DNA of 64,000 bases from Allohahella sp002354735 (GTDB lineage: Bacteria > Pseudomonadota > Gammaproteobacteria > Pseudomonadales > Oleiphilaceae). A program made the position numbers and the translations under genes. The DNA is taken from the NCBI RefSeq assembly GCF_047946665.1, contig NZ_CP172312.1, forward strand, positions 2,976,001-3,040,000, given 5' to 3'. The notes under the pieces were generated by a model. That model worked only from the letters and a program-made list of their open reading frames with translations, was not told the DNA's origin and ran no database searches. Shown here piece after piece: positions 51,470 to 59,858 of the stretch (position 1 is the stretch's first letter; each line of letters opens with the position of its first letter).

Positions 51470-51772
51470 ATGGCCGTACGGAAGTCCCCGCAAGCTGCTG
51501 AAAGCAAGGCAGCCGAGCCGATGAAACTCGCCGATTTCGAAAACACGCTGCAGCAACTCGAGGGGCTTGTGCAGAAGCTCGAGCGTGGCGATCTTAGCCT
51601 CGACGAATCACTGAGCGTCTACGAACAGGGTATTTCGCTGTCGAGACATTGCCAGCAGGCGCTGCAGACGGCGGAGCAGAAAGTTACGTTACTTTCTCGA
51701 GAAGCTATTGCTGCGCTGCAGAAGTCGGGTGACGGTAAAGTGCCGACCCCTGAGGAAGAAGCAGGTCGATAG
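51470..51772 (+). CDS. xseB: Exodeoxyribonuclease VII small subunit
   Basis: 100 residues, mostly coiled-coil: FENTLQQLEGLVQKLERGDLSLDESLSVYEQGISLSRHCQQALQTAEQKV is diagnostic. Works with XseA (not in this window) to degrade single-stranded DNA. First gene of the xseB-ispA-dxs operon; the stop is four bases before the ispA start. Confidence 0.95.
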   Translation: MAVRKSPQAAESKAAEPMKLADFENTLQQLEGLVQKLERGDLSLDESLSVYEQGISLSRHCQQALQTAEQKVTLLSREAIAALQKSGDGKVPTPEEEAGR

Positions 51773-51776
51773 ATCG

Positions 51777-52766
51777 ATGCAGCAGCGAGAAGCAGCCGTC
51801 GAGAGCGGCAGCGGGGCAGCAATGGATTTTGACGTATTGAGACTCAGCATAGATCGCGAGCTCGTCCGTCTATTGCCGGCGTTGGCGGCGGAGCAGGCCA
51901 ACCCACAGCAGGAGACGGTGCTGATCGATGCGATGCACTATGCCCTGCTGACCGGCGGCAAGCGTATACGGCCACTGCTCTGTCTGCTGACAGCCGAAGC
52001 GCTCACTGCCGCCACTGTGGCAGAGATGCCCAGCACTCGAACAGCAGCTCAGGTCGCAGAAGCAGCGCTTGTGGCAGGTTGCGCAATAGAGGCCATGCAC
52101 GCCTATTCGCTGGTTCACGACGATCTGCCGGCGATGGATGACGACGATCTGAGACGGGGCGAGCCGACCTGTCATATCCGTTTCGGCGAAGCCGTAGCAA
52201 TACTGGCTGGCGACGCGTTACAGACGCTGGCATTCGAAATTCTTGCCGGTGGCCGACTTTCAGCCCTGGGCGTGAGCCCTGGCGCGCAGCTACGTATGCT
52301 GCGACAGCTCGCAAGCGCTAGTGGTGCCGGAGGCATGGTTGGCGGCCAGGCACTGGACCTGGCGGCGGAAGGCCGTAAGCTGGACGAGGCATCGCTGAGC
52401 ACCTTGCACGCTATGAAAACAGGCGCCCTGATCGAGTCCGCAGTCGTTTTCGGCTTGTGTGTGCATAATATTGATGACACTGGTCTCGAGCTGGACCTTC
52501 GTCGATTCGGCAAGTTGATTGGACTGGCGTTCCAGGTACAGGACGATATTCTCGATGTTGCCTCAGATACTGCAAGCCTCGGCAAGACCGCTGGCAAGGA
52601 TGAGCAGCAGGACAAGTCGACCTATGTAAAACTGATGGGTCTCGAAGGCGCGCGGACCCATCTCGACGCGCTCTTCGCCGAGGCGGATGAAATCCTGCGG
52701 CGAAGAGCCCTTCACCAAACCCCGCTGAGCGCCTTTACGAGACAGCTGGCGACTCGAATCCGCTAG
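51777..52766 (+). CDS. ispA: Farnesyl diphosphate synthase
   Basis: 329 residues. Adds isopentenyl units to make C15 prenyl diphosphate. First aspartate-rich motif LVHDDLPAMDDDDLRRG, second FQVQDDILDVASDTASLGKTAGKDEQQDKSTYVKLMG, and LTGGKRIRPLL near the start. ATG at 51777 is used (four bases after xseB); another in-frame ATG at 51822 (MDFDVLRL) is also possible, giving the more common length of about 315. Confidence 0.95.
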   Translation: MQQREAAVESGSGAAMDFDVLRLSIDRELVRLLPALAAEQANPQQETVLIDAMHYALLTGGKRIRPLLCLLTAEALTAATVAEMPSTRTAAQVAEAALVAGCAIEAMHAYSLVHDDLPAMDDDDLRRGEPTCHIRFGEAVAILAGDALQTLAFEILAGGRLSALGVSPGAQLRMLRQLASASGAGGMVGGQALDLAAEGRKLDEASLSTLHAMKTGALIESAVVFGLCVHNIDDTGLELDLRRFGKLIGLAFQVQDDILDVASDTASLGKTAGKDEQQDKSTYVKLMGLEGARTHLDALFAEADEILRRRALHQTPLSAFTRQLATRIR

Positions 52767-52877
52767 CCTGATACACTTGGCAGGCTTGATCGACGGTCGG
52801 TGCAGACAGCGGACAGACCAGTGCCCGCAGAGCGAAATGCCGGGCGGAACAACCGGATTTACAATTGGATAGAAGCA

Positions 52878-54851
52878 TTGGAACAGAGTAAGCCACACAT
52901 TTTTCAGGCTATACCATCTAAGCGCCCAAATACGCCGCTACTTGATGAAGTCGACTCGCCTGAAGATCTGCGCAAGATGAGCACCGATGATCTGCTTCGA
53001 TTGGCTTACGAGCTACGCGCGTTCCTGCTTTACAGCGTGGGACAGAGCGGGGGCCATTTTGGCGCAGGCCTCGGCGTCATTGAGCTGACAATCGCCATTC
53101 ATCACGTCTTCAACACGCCCCATGACCGGTTGGTCTGGGATGTCGGGCACCAGGCATATCCGCACAAGATTCTCACAGGACGCCGTGAGCGCATGCCTTC
53201 GGTTCGTCAGCAGGGTGGCCTGGCGGCGTTTCCGCTGCGCAGCGAAAGTGAGTACGACACCTTTGGCGTTGGCCATAGCAGTACTTCCATCAGTGCTGCT
53301 CTGGGCATGGCACTGGCTGCGCGGCTTCAAGGTATCGAGCGCAAGTCAATTGCCGTGATCGGTGATGGCGCAATGACTGCAGGTATGGCATTCGAGGCTC
53401 TGAATCATACTGCTGACGAAGAGACTGATCTGCTGGTCATTCTCAACGACAATGATATGTCGATTTCCCGCAATGTCGGCGGCCTGAGCAAGTACTTTGC
53501 CCGCCTGCTCTCCAGCAGCACTTACAATAGTGTTCGAGACGGCAGCAAGCGCATGCTTCAGGGCGCACCTGGTCTTATGGAGTTTGCCCGCAAGACCGAA
53601 GAGCACCTGAAGGGATTGGTTGCCAGCCCGAGCACGCTGTTTGAGGAGTTGGGTTTCAATTATATCGGCCCCATCGACGGTCACGACCTCCCTTTGCTTG
53701 TCGATACACTGGAAAATATCAATAAGCTGAGCGGACCACAGTTCCTGCACGTCGTGACCAAGAAAGGCAAGGGTTACGCACCAGCCGAATGTGACCCGAT
53801 TGGCTATCATGCCATCAACAAGATCGAACCCAAGGCCGCTGAGAAGCCCGCCAGCATACCTGTGCCTGCAGTGAGCAGGAAGCCCGCATTGAAGTACTCG
53901 AATGTCTTTGGCGCCTGGCTCTGCGACATGGCGGCCAGGGATGAGCGCTTGATGGGCATCACCCCGGCCATGTGCGAAGGCTCGGACTTGATCGACTTCG
54001 CCGAGCGCTACCCGAAACGCTATTTCGATGTCGCCATCGCCGAGCAGCATGCGGTCACGCTGGCCGCCGGGATGGCCTGTGAAGGCGCCAAACCGGTAGT
54101 TGCGATTTACTCGACGTTTTTGCAGCGTGGCTACGATCAGCTTATCCACGATGTCGCCATTCAGAATCTTGATGTGCTGTTCGCAATCGACAGGGCTGGT
54201 CTCGTGGGTGAGGACGGCCCCACCCACGCTGGCTCCTTCGATATTGCTTATCTTCGCACCGTACCGAATATGGTCATCATGGCGGCCTCGGATGAAGCTC
54301 AACTGCGGGCAATGCTCAGTTGCGGTTTTCAGCACCAGGGCCCCGCTGCCGTGCGCTATCCCCGTGGCACAGGACCTGGTGTAGCAGCGGGCACTTCGCT
54401 GGAGGCGATCGAATTTGGGAGATCGGCCATTGTCAGGCAGGGTGCCGGAACAGCTATCGTCGCCGTTGGCAACATGCTTGCCCCAGCGATGGAAGCGGGG
54501 AAGACGCTCGGTGCAACCGTCGTAGACCTGCGCTTCATCAAACCGCTGGACGACGCGCTACTGCTCGAGCTCGCTGACACGCACGACTTGATTGTGACGG
54601 TTGAAGACCACGCCAAAGCCGGCGGTGCGGGCTCCGCCATCATGGAGCTGCTTCACGAGAACCGGCGCAATGTTCCGGTACTGTGTATGGGCCATCCTGA
54701 CGTGTTTATCGAGCATGGAAAACCAGATCAGCTGTTGGCCGATATCGGTTTGGATGCGCCAGGCATACTCAAACGTATTGAAGAGTACGCCCAGCCGTCG
54801 ACGAACAGCCTGCCGAGCTATCTATCAACCACGGCCACGTCGTCATCCTGA
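52878..54851 (+). CDS. dxs: 1-Deoxy-D-xylulose-5-phosphate synthase
   Basis: 657 residues. TPP enzyme that starts the MEP isoprenoid pathway. Marks: SGGHFGAGLGVIELTIAIHHVF, HQAYPHKILTGRRERM, TPP motif GDGAMTAGMAFEALNHTADEETDLLVILNDNDMSIS, and IDRAGLVGEDGPTHAGSFDIAYLRT. Start is likely the TTG at 52878, because the conserved N-terminus (IFQAIPSKRPNTPLLDEVDSPEDLR) begins just after it; the frame is open back to a GTG at 52800. The 3' end overlaps the convergent ribA by 34 bp. Confidence 0.95.
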   Translation: MEQSKPHIFQAIPSKRPNTPLLDEVDSPEDLRKMSTDDLLRLAYELRAFLLYSVGQSGGHFGAGLGVIELTIAIHHVFNTPHDRLVWDVGHQAYPHKILTGRRERMPSVRQQGGLAAFPLRSESEYDTFGVGHSSTSISAALGMALAARLQGIERKSIAVIGDGAMTAGMAFEALNHTADEETDLLVILNDNDMSISRNVGGLSKYFARLLSSSTYNSVRDGSKRMLQGAPGLMEFARKTEEHLKGLVASPSTLFEELGFNYIGPIDGHDLPLLVDTLENINKLSGPQFLHVVTKKGKGYAPAECDPIGYHAINKIEPKAAEKPASIPVPAVSRKPALKYSNVFGAWLCDMAARDERLMGITPAMCEGSDLIDFAERYPKRYFDVAIAEQHAVTLAAGMACEGAKPVVAIYSTFLQRGYDQLIHDVAIQNLDVLFAIDRAGLVGEDGPTHAGSFDIAYLRTVPNMVIMAASDEAQLRAMLSCGFQHQGPAAVRYPRGTGPGVAAGTSLEAIEFGRSAIVRQGAGTAIVAVGNMLAPAMEAGKTLGATVVDLRFIKPLDDALLLELADTHDLIVTVEDHAKAGGAGSAIMELLHENRRNVPVLCMGHPDVFIEHGKPDQLLADIGLDAPGILKRIEEYAQPSTNSLPSYLSTTATSSS

Positions 54852-55501
54852 TGTGTGGTTAGCAGGTGACCCAGCTTACCTGCCTTGGTGCTGAGATAAT
54901 GGGAGTTGTGCGGGTTTCGCCCTACTTCCAGCGGCACCCGCCCCGCAATATTGATACCCAGGCCTTCCAGCGAGGCCACTTTTCTCGGATTATTCGTCAT
55001 CAGACGTAGCGATGCGACACCCAGATACTCAAGCATTGGCTTACAGATCGAGTAGTCCCTGAGATCATCGGCAAAGCCAAGCGCGGCATTGGCTTCTACA
55101 GTGTCTGCACCCTTATCCTGAAGCGCGTAGGCTCGCACCTTGTTGAGCAGCCCTATGCCGCGTCCTTCCTGTCGCAGATACAACAGTATGCCCCGCCCTT
55201 CCCTGGCTATGCTGCGGAGCGCCTCATCCAGCTGATAGCCGCAGTCACAGCGCATACTGAAAAGCGCATCACCGGTTAGACACTCAGAATGCGTTCGAGC
55301 CAGAGGCGGGTCGATACCCTCGCCGGTAGACGCAACGTCTCCAAGGGTGATAGCCAGATGCTCTTTGCCTGTCGCGGACTCTTCGAAGCCGTGAATGGTG
55401 AACACGGCATAAGGGGTAGGTAGCTTGCAACTGGCTACGTAGGTCATTGACTGCTTTGTCGACTCATCATCTGAGTTACTAACTGACTGATTCACTGACA
55501 C
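54818..55501 (-). CDS. ribA: GTP cyclohydrolase II
   Basis: 227 residues. First step of riboflavin synthesis from GTP. Zinc site: SECLTGDALFSMRCDCGYQLDEAL; GTP site: YLRQEGRGIGLLNKVRAYALQD; C-terminal LRLMTNNPRKVASLEGLGINI. The GTG at 55501 follows the moaA stop by three bases with GGTGG before it. An internal ATG at 55447 (MTYVASCKLPTP) matches the usual N-terminus, so 18 extra residues are possible. Confidence 0.94.
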   Translation of the reverse strand: MSVNQSVSNSDDESTKQSMTYVASCKLPTPYAVFTIHGFEESATGKEHLAITLGDVASTGEGIDPPLARTHSECLTGDALFSMRCDCGYQLDEALRSIAREGRGILLYLRQEGRGIGLLNKVRAYALQDKGADTVEANAALGFADDLRDYSICKPMLEYLGVASLRLMTNNPRKVASLEGLGINIAGRVPLEVGRNPHNSHYLSTKAGKLGHLLTTHQDDDVAVVDR

Positions 55502-55504
55502 GGG

Positions 55505-56509
55505 CTATCCACCTGTCATATTCATGAAACGGACGATCTGAGGCTCTTCATCGAGATCGAAATGATGTCGCTCTGGCTTGACGTCCATTGAGGCCACGAT
55601 CGCTGCTTTCAATGCGACCCTGTCGTTCGGATATTTTCGCACGATCTCCCTGAGATCTACCGAATGTTCGTTGCCAAGACAAAGCAGCAAGCGACCTTCG
55701 ACTGTGAGCCTCACCCGATTGCATGTGGCGCAGAAGTTCTCGCTGTGCGGCGAAATGAAGCCGATTTTCGATTTGTGGCCAGGCGTCTGCCAATAACGGC
55801 TCGGCCCACCCAGCGCGGTTTGCGCCAGCATTGGCTGAAGCGGGTATTCACTCGTGATAATTTGCCTGATCGACTCACTCGATACGAAGGCGCTCGCCCT
55901 ATCGTGTTCCGTGATGGCACCAAGCGGCATTTCTTCTATGAAAGAAAGGTCGAGCTCACGCGCCAGCACGTAGCGGACGAGATCGAGCACTTCGTCCTCG
56001 TTGCGTCCCTTCAAGACAACAGCGTTGAGCTTGATCGATGAGAAGCCAGCAGCTTTGGCCGCATCGATGCCGCGCAGCACCTGGTCCAGGTCACCCGTCC
56101 GTGTCAGCTCGCGGAAGCGCTGAGCATTCAGGCTATCGAGACTGATATTGAGGCGGGAAAGGCCGGCCGCCCGCAAGGGCTGCGCAAGTTTGACCAGCTG
56201 AGAACCGTTTGTCGTCATCGTCAGCTCTTCAAGCCCCTCGAGGCGACCCAACTGGGTCACCAGACCCATGACGCCCCGACGCACCAAGGGCTCTCCACCC
56301 GTCAGCCGGATTTTCCGCACGCCGAGCTCAACGAAGGTCGAGCCGATATGGGCGAGCTCCTCAAGTGTCAGCACGCTGGACTTGGGCAGGAAGGTCATCT
56401 CTTCTGCCATGCAGTAAACGCAACGAAAGTCACAGCGATCTGTTACCGACATTCGTAAGTAGGTCACGCGTCGGTTGAAACGGTCGATCAGTGCCTGGTC
56501 GTTACTCAA
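55505..56509 (-). CDS. moaA: GTP 3',8-cyclase MoaA
   Basis: 334 residues. Radical-SAM enzyme starting molybdopterin synthesis. N-terminal cluster DRCDFRCVYCMAEE, C-terminal cluster FCATCNRVRLTVEGRLLLCLG, and the essential C-terminal GG (FMNMTGG). Coupled to ribA downstream and 20 bases from moaD upstream. Confidence 0.96.
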   Translation of the reverse strand: MSNDQALIDRFNRRVTYLRMSVTDRCDFRCVYCMAEEMTFLPKSSVLTLEELAHIGSTFVELGVRKIRLTGGEPLVRRGVMGLVTQLGRLEGLEELTMTTNGSQLVKLAQPLRAAGLSRLNISLDSLNAQRFRELTRTGDLDQVLRGIDAAKAAGFSSIKLNAVVLKGRNEDEVLDLVRYVLARELDLSFIEEMPLGAITEHDRASAFVSSESIRQIITSEYPLQPMLAQTALGGPSRYWQTPGHKSKIGFISPHSENFCATCNRVRLTVEGRLLLCLGNEHSVDLREIVRKYPNDRVALKAAIVASMDVKPERHHFDLDEEPQIVRFMNMTGG

Positions 56510-56529
56510 TTACCGCCTCACTGAACAGG

Positions 56530-56796
56530 CTAGCCGCCTGTGACTGGTGGAAAGAACGCTATCTCATCGTGATCCTCAACGCAGGCGCTGAAGTCAGTCA
56601 TGTTCTGATTGATGGCGCAACGCAAGCCCTTCCGGGTATCCGCCGCCAGATTCTCGCGCCCTTGTGCCAAATGGTCGAACGCGGCTGACAAAACCTCATC
56701 AGCCGTAGGTGCTGGACCAAGCTTACTGAGGTCGATCTGCCAGCTGGCGGCGCCCATCGTTTCACGCAGTTTACCGAAAAACAGAACTTCAATCAC
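56530..56796 (-). CDS. moaD: Molybdopterin synthase sulfur carrier subunit MoaD
   Basis: 88 residues with a ubiquitin-like fold: VIEVLFFGKLRETMG at the start and the C-terminal VEDHDEIAFFPPVTGG, whose last glycine is thiocarboxylated. The start is the GTG at 56796, supported by AGGAGG nine bases upstream and an eight-base overlap with the moaC stop. The partner subunit gene moaE is not in this operon. Confidence 0.92.
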   Translation of the reverse strand: MIEVLFFGKLRETMGAASWQIDLSKLGPAPTADEVLSAAFDHLAQGRENLAADTRKGLRCAINQNMTDFSACVEDHDEIAFFPPVTGG

Positions 56797-57280
56797 TGGC
56801 TGGTGCCTCCTGCCGATGCCACTCACCGCTTGCACCACCCGTTTTCACGAGTAGCGCGGTATTCTCTATACGGATGCCCTTGTCTACAGCCTTACACATG
56901 TCGTAAACAGTGAGTGCCGCTACACTGGCGCCAGTGAGCGCCTCCATCTCGACACCGGTCTGGCCACTGGTGCGGACGCGGCACTCGATGCGCACGGCGT
57001 GACGCTCAGGAAGGGCTTCGAGCGTCACTTTCACACTGCTGAGAAGCAGGGTATGGCAGAGCGGGATCAGCTCGGCAGTGCGCTTTGCGGCCTGGATGCC
57101 CGCAATCCGGGCCGTGGCGAACACATCGCCCTTCTTGTTATTGCCGGCAAGTACCTGCTCGAGGGCCGCGGGCGACATGACGACAAGGCTCTCTGCAACC
57201 GCCGTGCGGCTGGTAACGGCCTTATCGCCGACATCGACCATATTGGCCTCGCCGCTCTGGTTTAGATGCGTAAGCGTCAT
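56789..57280 (-). CDS. moaC: Cyclic pyranopterin monophosphate synthase MoaC
   Basis: 163 residues. Converts the MoaA product into cPMP. Marks: MVDVGDKAVTSRTAVAESLVVM, NKKGDVFATARIAGIQAAKRTAELIPLCHTLLLSSVKVTLEA, and GVEMEALTGASVAALTVYDMCKAVDKGIRIENTALLVKTGG. First gene of the moaC-moaD-moaA-ribA set. Confidence 0.96.
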   Translation of the reverse strand: MTLTHLNQSGEANMVDVGDKAVTSRTAVAESLVVMSPAALEQVLAGNNKKGDVFATARIAGIQAAKRTAELIPLCHTLLLSSVKVTLEALPERHAVRIECRVRTSGQTGVEMEALTGASVAALTVYDMCKAVDKGIRIENTALLVKTGGASGEWHRQEAPASD

Positions 57281-57313
57281 ATCTGCGCTAGATCTCCTGG
57301 CTGCGGTTGAAAA

Positions 57314-58582
57314 TCATTTCTCAGGAAATCCAAAACCACGAATCGCAGCAATGCCCTGACCGCCGCGTACGATCGCCGTACTCACATCCTGGTCGGTAAG
57401 TCCGCCAAGTGCGAAGGCTGGCACCGGACACGCCCGAGTCAGGTGAGCGAAGCCACTCCAACCCAGGGGTCGGACGTCCGGGTGACTTCGCGTCCGGGCC
57501 ACCGGTGAAATGAAAACCTGATCCACGCCGAGCAGTACGGCCTGCCAGAGCGCTTCATGTGTGTGCACCGATGCACTGAGCAGGCAGAAGTCAGGCAGAT
57601 TGAGCATCTTTCGCAGCGGACCGTACCCGCCAGAAGCCGACGCTTCGTTCGCCAGCGCGTAGTACTCTTCAGGGGCGGCGCCAGTATCGAGCCTGTCACT
57701 CCAGTATTCGCACTGGGCCGAGGTAAGCTGGATGAACGCTGCACCTCTGGGCAAGCCCTGGTCCGGCGTCAGTTTGCCGGAAAATGCTCTTAGCCAGCGC
57801 GGCAGATCGCCGGCCGACAGCCCGCCGCCATTGCCATGATCGAGATAGACGCCCAAGGGCAGCGCGCCGTCGAAAGGGGCTTCGGCGAGAATCTGCCGCT
57901 GCACGAGCGCCGCCTGCTCAGCATACTCAAGAGCTGATAGATGCTTGGCCCGAAGGAGAACACTCAAGCGGCCTCTGAGCTGCTGCACCTGTTGAGACAT
58001 CAACCAGCCTGACAGACTTACTGAAAGATCAGCAGTTCGCTCGCGACGCGTCACATCAACAGACGAAGCCGACAACCGTTGCCGGTTGGCTTCAAGCTCA
58101 CGCTGCGAGGGAAAGTCCGGCGTAATCTGCACAAACACAGCGGCTTGTAAGGCACTGATGATACCACGATTGGCCGAGGGAAAATGACGTGGCTCAAGAT
58201 CGACTACTCTGGTCCAGCTCGCCTCCTCGGCTTCCACGCCTCGCGGCTCGCCCATCCAGTGCTGTACCTCGAGCACATTCAGGTTCACCCGCTTCGCAGA
58301 CTTGCCGGCACCATAGACCCAGGGAATCTCGATCAAGGGCCGCAGGGTCGTTCTTTCGCTGAATACGATGCCCAGTTCTTCACGCAGCTCCCGTGCCATT
58401 GCGAGCTCTATGGATTCACCAGGTTCGCACTTGCCACCGGGGAACTCCAGAAGACCGCCCTGATGTTGATGCGAGCGCCGCCTGGTCACGAACACTTCCC
58501 TGTCTGGGCCAGCACCTCTCGTCAGTACGCCAACTGCGACCTGAATAGCCTGGGTATTGCTCAAGATCGAGTTGACTTGCAT
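57314..58582 (-). CDS. Nudix hydrolase fused to a thiamine-phosphate-synthase-like domain
   Basis: 422 residues. The N-terminal MutT-like domain has a complete Nudix box (GGKCEPGESIELAMARELREELGI). After a linker, residues about 210-420 form a TIM barrel of the ThiE type (LGVYLDHGNGGGLSAGDLPRWL, LSASVHTHEALWQAVLLGVDQVFISPVARTRSHPDVRPLGWSGFAHL, FALGGLTDQDV). This fusion is known in gammaproteobacteria next to argJ and secA. Its function is probably oxidised-nucleotide sanitisation for the first half; the second half is unclear. Confidence 0.88.
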   Translation of the reverse strand: MQVNSILSNTQAIQVAVGVLTRGAGPDREVFVTRRRSHQHQGGLLEFPGGKCEPGESIELAMARELREELGIVFSERTTLRPLIEIPWVYGAGKSAKRVNLNVLEVQHWMGEPRGVEAEEASWTRVVDLEPRHFPSANRGIISALQAAVFVQITPDFPSQRELEANRQRLSASSVDVTRRERTADLSVSLSGWLMSQQVQQLRGRLSVLLRAKHLSALEYAEQAALVQRQILAEAPFDGALPLGVYLDHGNGGGLSAGDLPRWLRAFSGKLTPDQGLPRGAAFIQLTSAQCEYWSDRLDTGAAPEEYYALANEASASGGYGPLRKMLNLPDFCLLSASVHTHEALWQAVLLGVDQVFISPVARTRSHPDVRPLGWSGFAHLTRACPVPAFALGGLTDQDVSTAIVRGGQGIAAIRGFGFPEK

Positions 58583-58621
58583 GCCTGCGCCTTACTCCAC
58601 GGCCGAACAACCTGACCAGAT

Positions 58622-59857
58622 TCAGCTTCGGTATTCTGCGTTGATCTTGACATAGTCGTATGACAGGTCGGTTGTCCAGACTCTATCGCTACAGCCCCCG
58701 CGGCCGAGTCGGACGCGAATGGTGATAAATTCCTCTGCCATGACTGCCTGCCCCGCTGCTTCGGTATACTCGGCGTTGCGGCCACCGTTGCTGACGATGC
58801 AGACATCATTCAAATCGATATGCACAGCACGAAGGTCGAGACTGCCGTTGCCATGACTTACGTCAAACCGGGCGCGACCTACCGCTGCGAGGATGCGGCC
58901 CCAGTTTGGATCGGATGCAAAAAACGCAGTCTTCACAAGCGGCGAGTGCGCGATCGTGTACGCAACATCCAGCGCCTCGGCCGGCGTAGCGGCTTCTTCC
59001 ACCTGCACAGTGATAAATTTGGTAGCGCCCTCGCCATCCAACACTATGGCTTGAGCGAGTTCCGTGAAGACCCCTTCGACGGCCTCGGCAAATAGCGCCC
59101 AGTCGGCATGTTCGGTGTCCAGTGTAACCTGGCCCTTTGCGCCAGTGGCCACAAGCACGCAGGCATCGTTGGTCGAGGTATCCCCATCCACCGTGATCCT
59201 GTTGAAGGTTTTGGCCGACGTCTCGGTAAGCAGCAACTGCAGGGCCTCTGCGGAGACTCGTGCATCACAGGCAACGAACGCCAGCATGGTCGCCATGTTC
59301 GGACAAATCATGCCAGAACCTTTGCTGATACCCGTGATGGTGATCAGGTCGTCCCCGAGCTGCACCTGACACGAACTACCCTTTGGTCGAGTGTCCGTGG
59401 TCAATATACCTCTGGCTGCACGGGCCCAGTTATCGGGTGCCATGGATGCCAAAGCTTCAGGCGCCGCATCCATGATCTTTTCGATAGCCAGACGCTCACC
59501 AATGACGCCTGTGGAAAACGGCATCACCAGTTCACGCTGATCACTGAGCGTCTCACACATCTGATAGGCGGCTGCCAGCCCATCCGGCCCTGTGCCTGCG
59601 TTGGCATTGCCGGTATTGATGATCAGATAGCGTACGTGCCCCTGCTTCATCCCGTTGCGCAGATGCTCACGAGCTACGACGACTGGCGCCGCGCAGAACT
59701 GATTGCGGGTGAACACACCAGCAACCTGGCAGTCGGATGAGAGTTCGAACACGATCAAATCGTCGCCTTCAGGGCGCTTGATCTGCGCGTTCGCGGCACC
59801 GATCCGTACGCCTTCGATGGGCGCCAGCTCACTTAATACATCAGGACCTATAGCCAT
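58622..59857 (-). CDS. argJ: Bifunctional glutamate N-acetyltransferase / N-acetylglutamate synthase
   Basis: 411 residues. Cyclic route of arginine synthesis: moves acetyl from N-acetylornithine to glutamate. The self-cleavage site and nucleophile threonine lie in GISKGSGMICPNMATMLAFVACDA; other marks are GVRIGAANAQIKRPEGDDLIVFEL and TRNQFCAAPVVVAREHL. Start is the ATG at 59857, directly after the secA stop; the longer frame extending into secA is not conserved. Confidence 0.96.
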   Translation of the reverse strand: MAIGPDVLSELAPIEGVRIGAANAQIKRPEGDDLIVFELSSDCQVAGVFTRNQFCAAPVVVAREHLRNGMKQGHVRYLIINTGNANAGTGPDGLAAAYQMCETLSDQRELVMPFSTGVIGERLAIEKIMDAAPEALASMAPDNWARAARGILTTDTRPKGSSCQVQLGDDLITITGISKGSGMICPNMATMLAFVACDARVSAEALQLLLTETSAKTFNRITVDGDTSTNDACVLVATGAKGQVTLDTEHADWALFAEAVEGVFTELAQAIVLDGEGATKFITVQVEEAATPAEALDVAYTIAHSPLVKTAFFASDPNWGRILAAVGRARFDVSHGNGSLDLRAVHIDLNDVCIVSNGGRNAEYTEAAGQAVMAEEFITIRVRLGRGGCSDRVWTTDLSYDYVKINAEYRS

Positions 59858-59858
59858 A

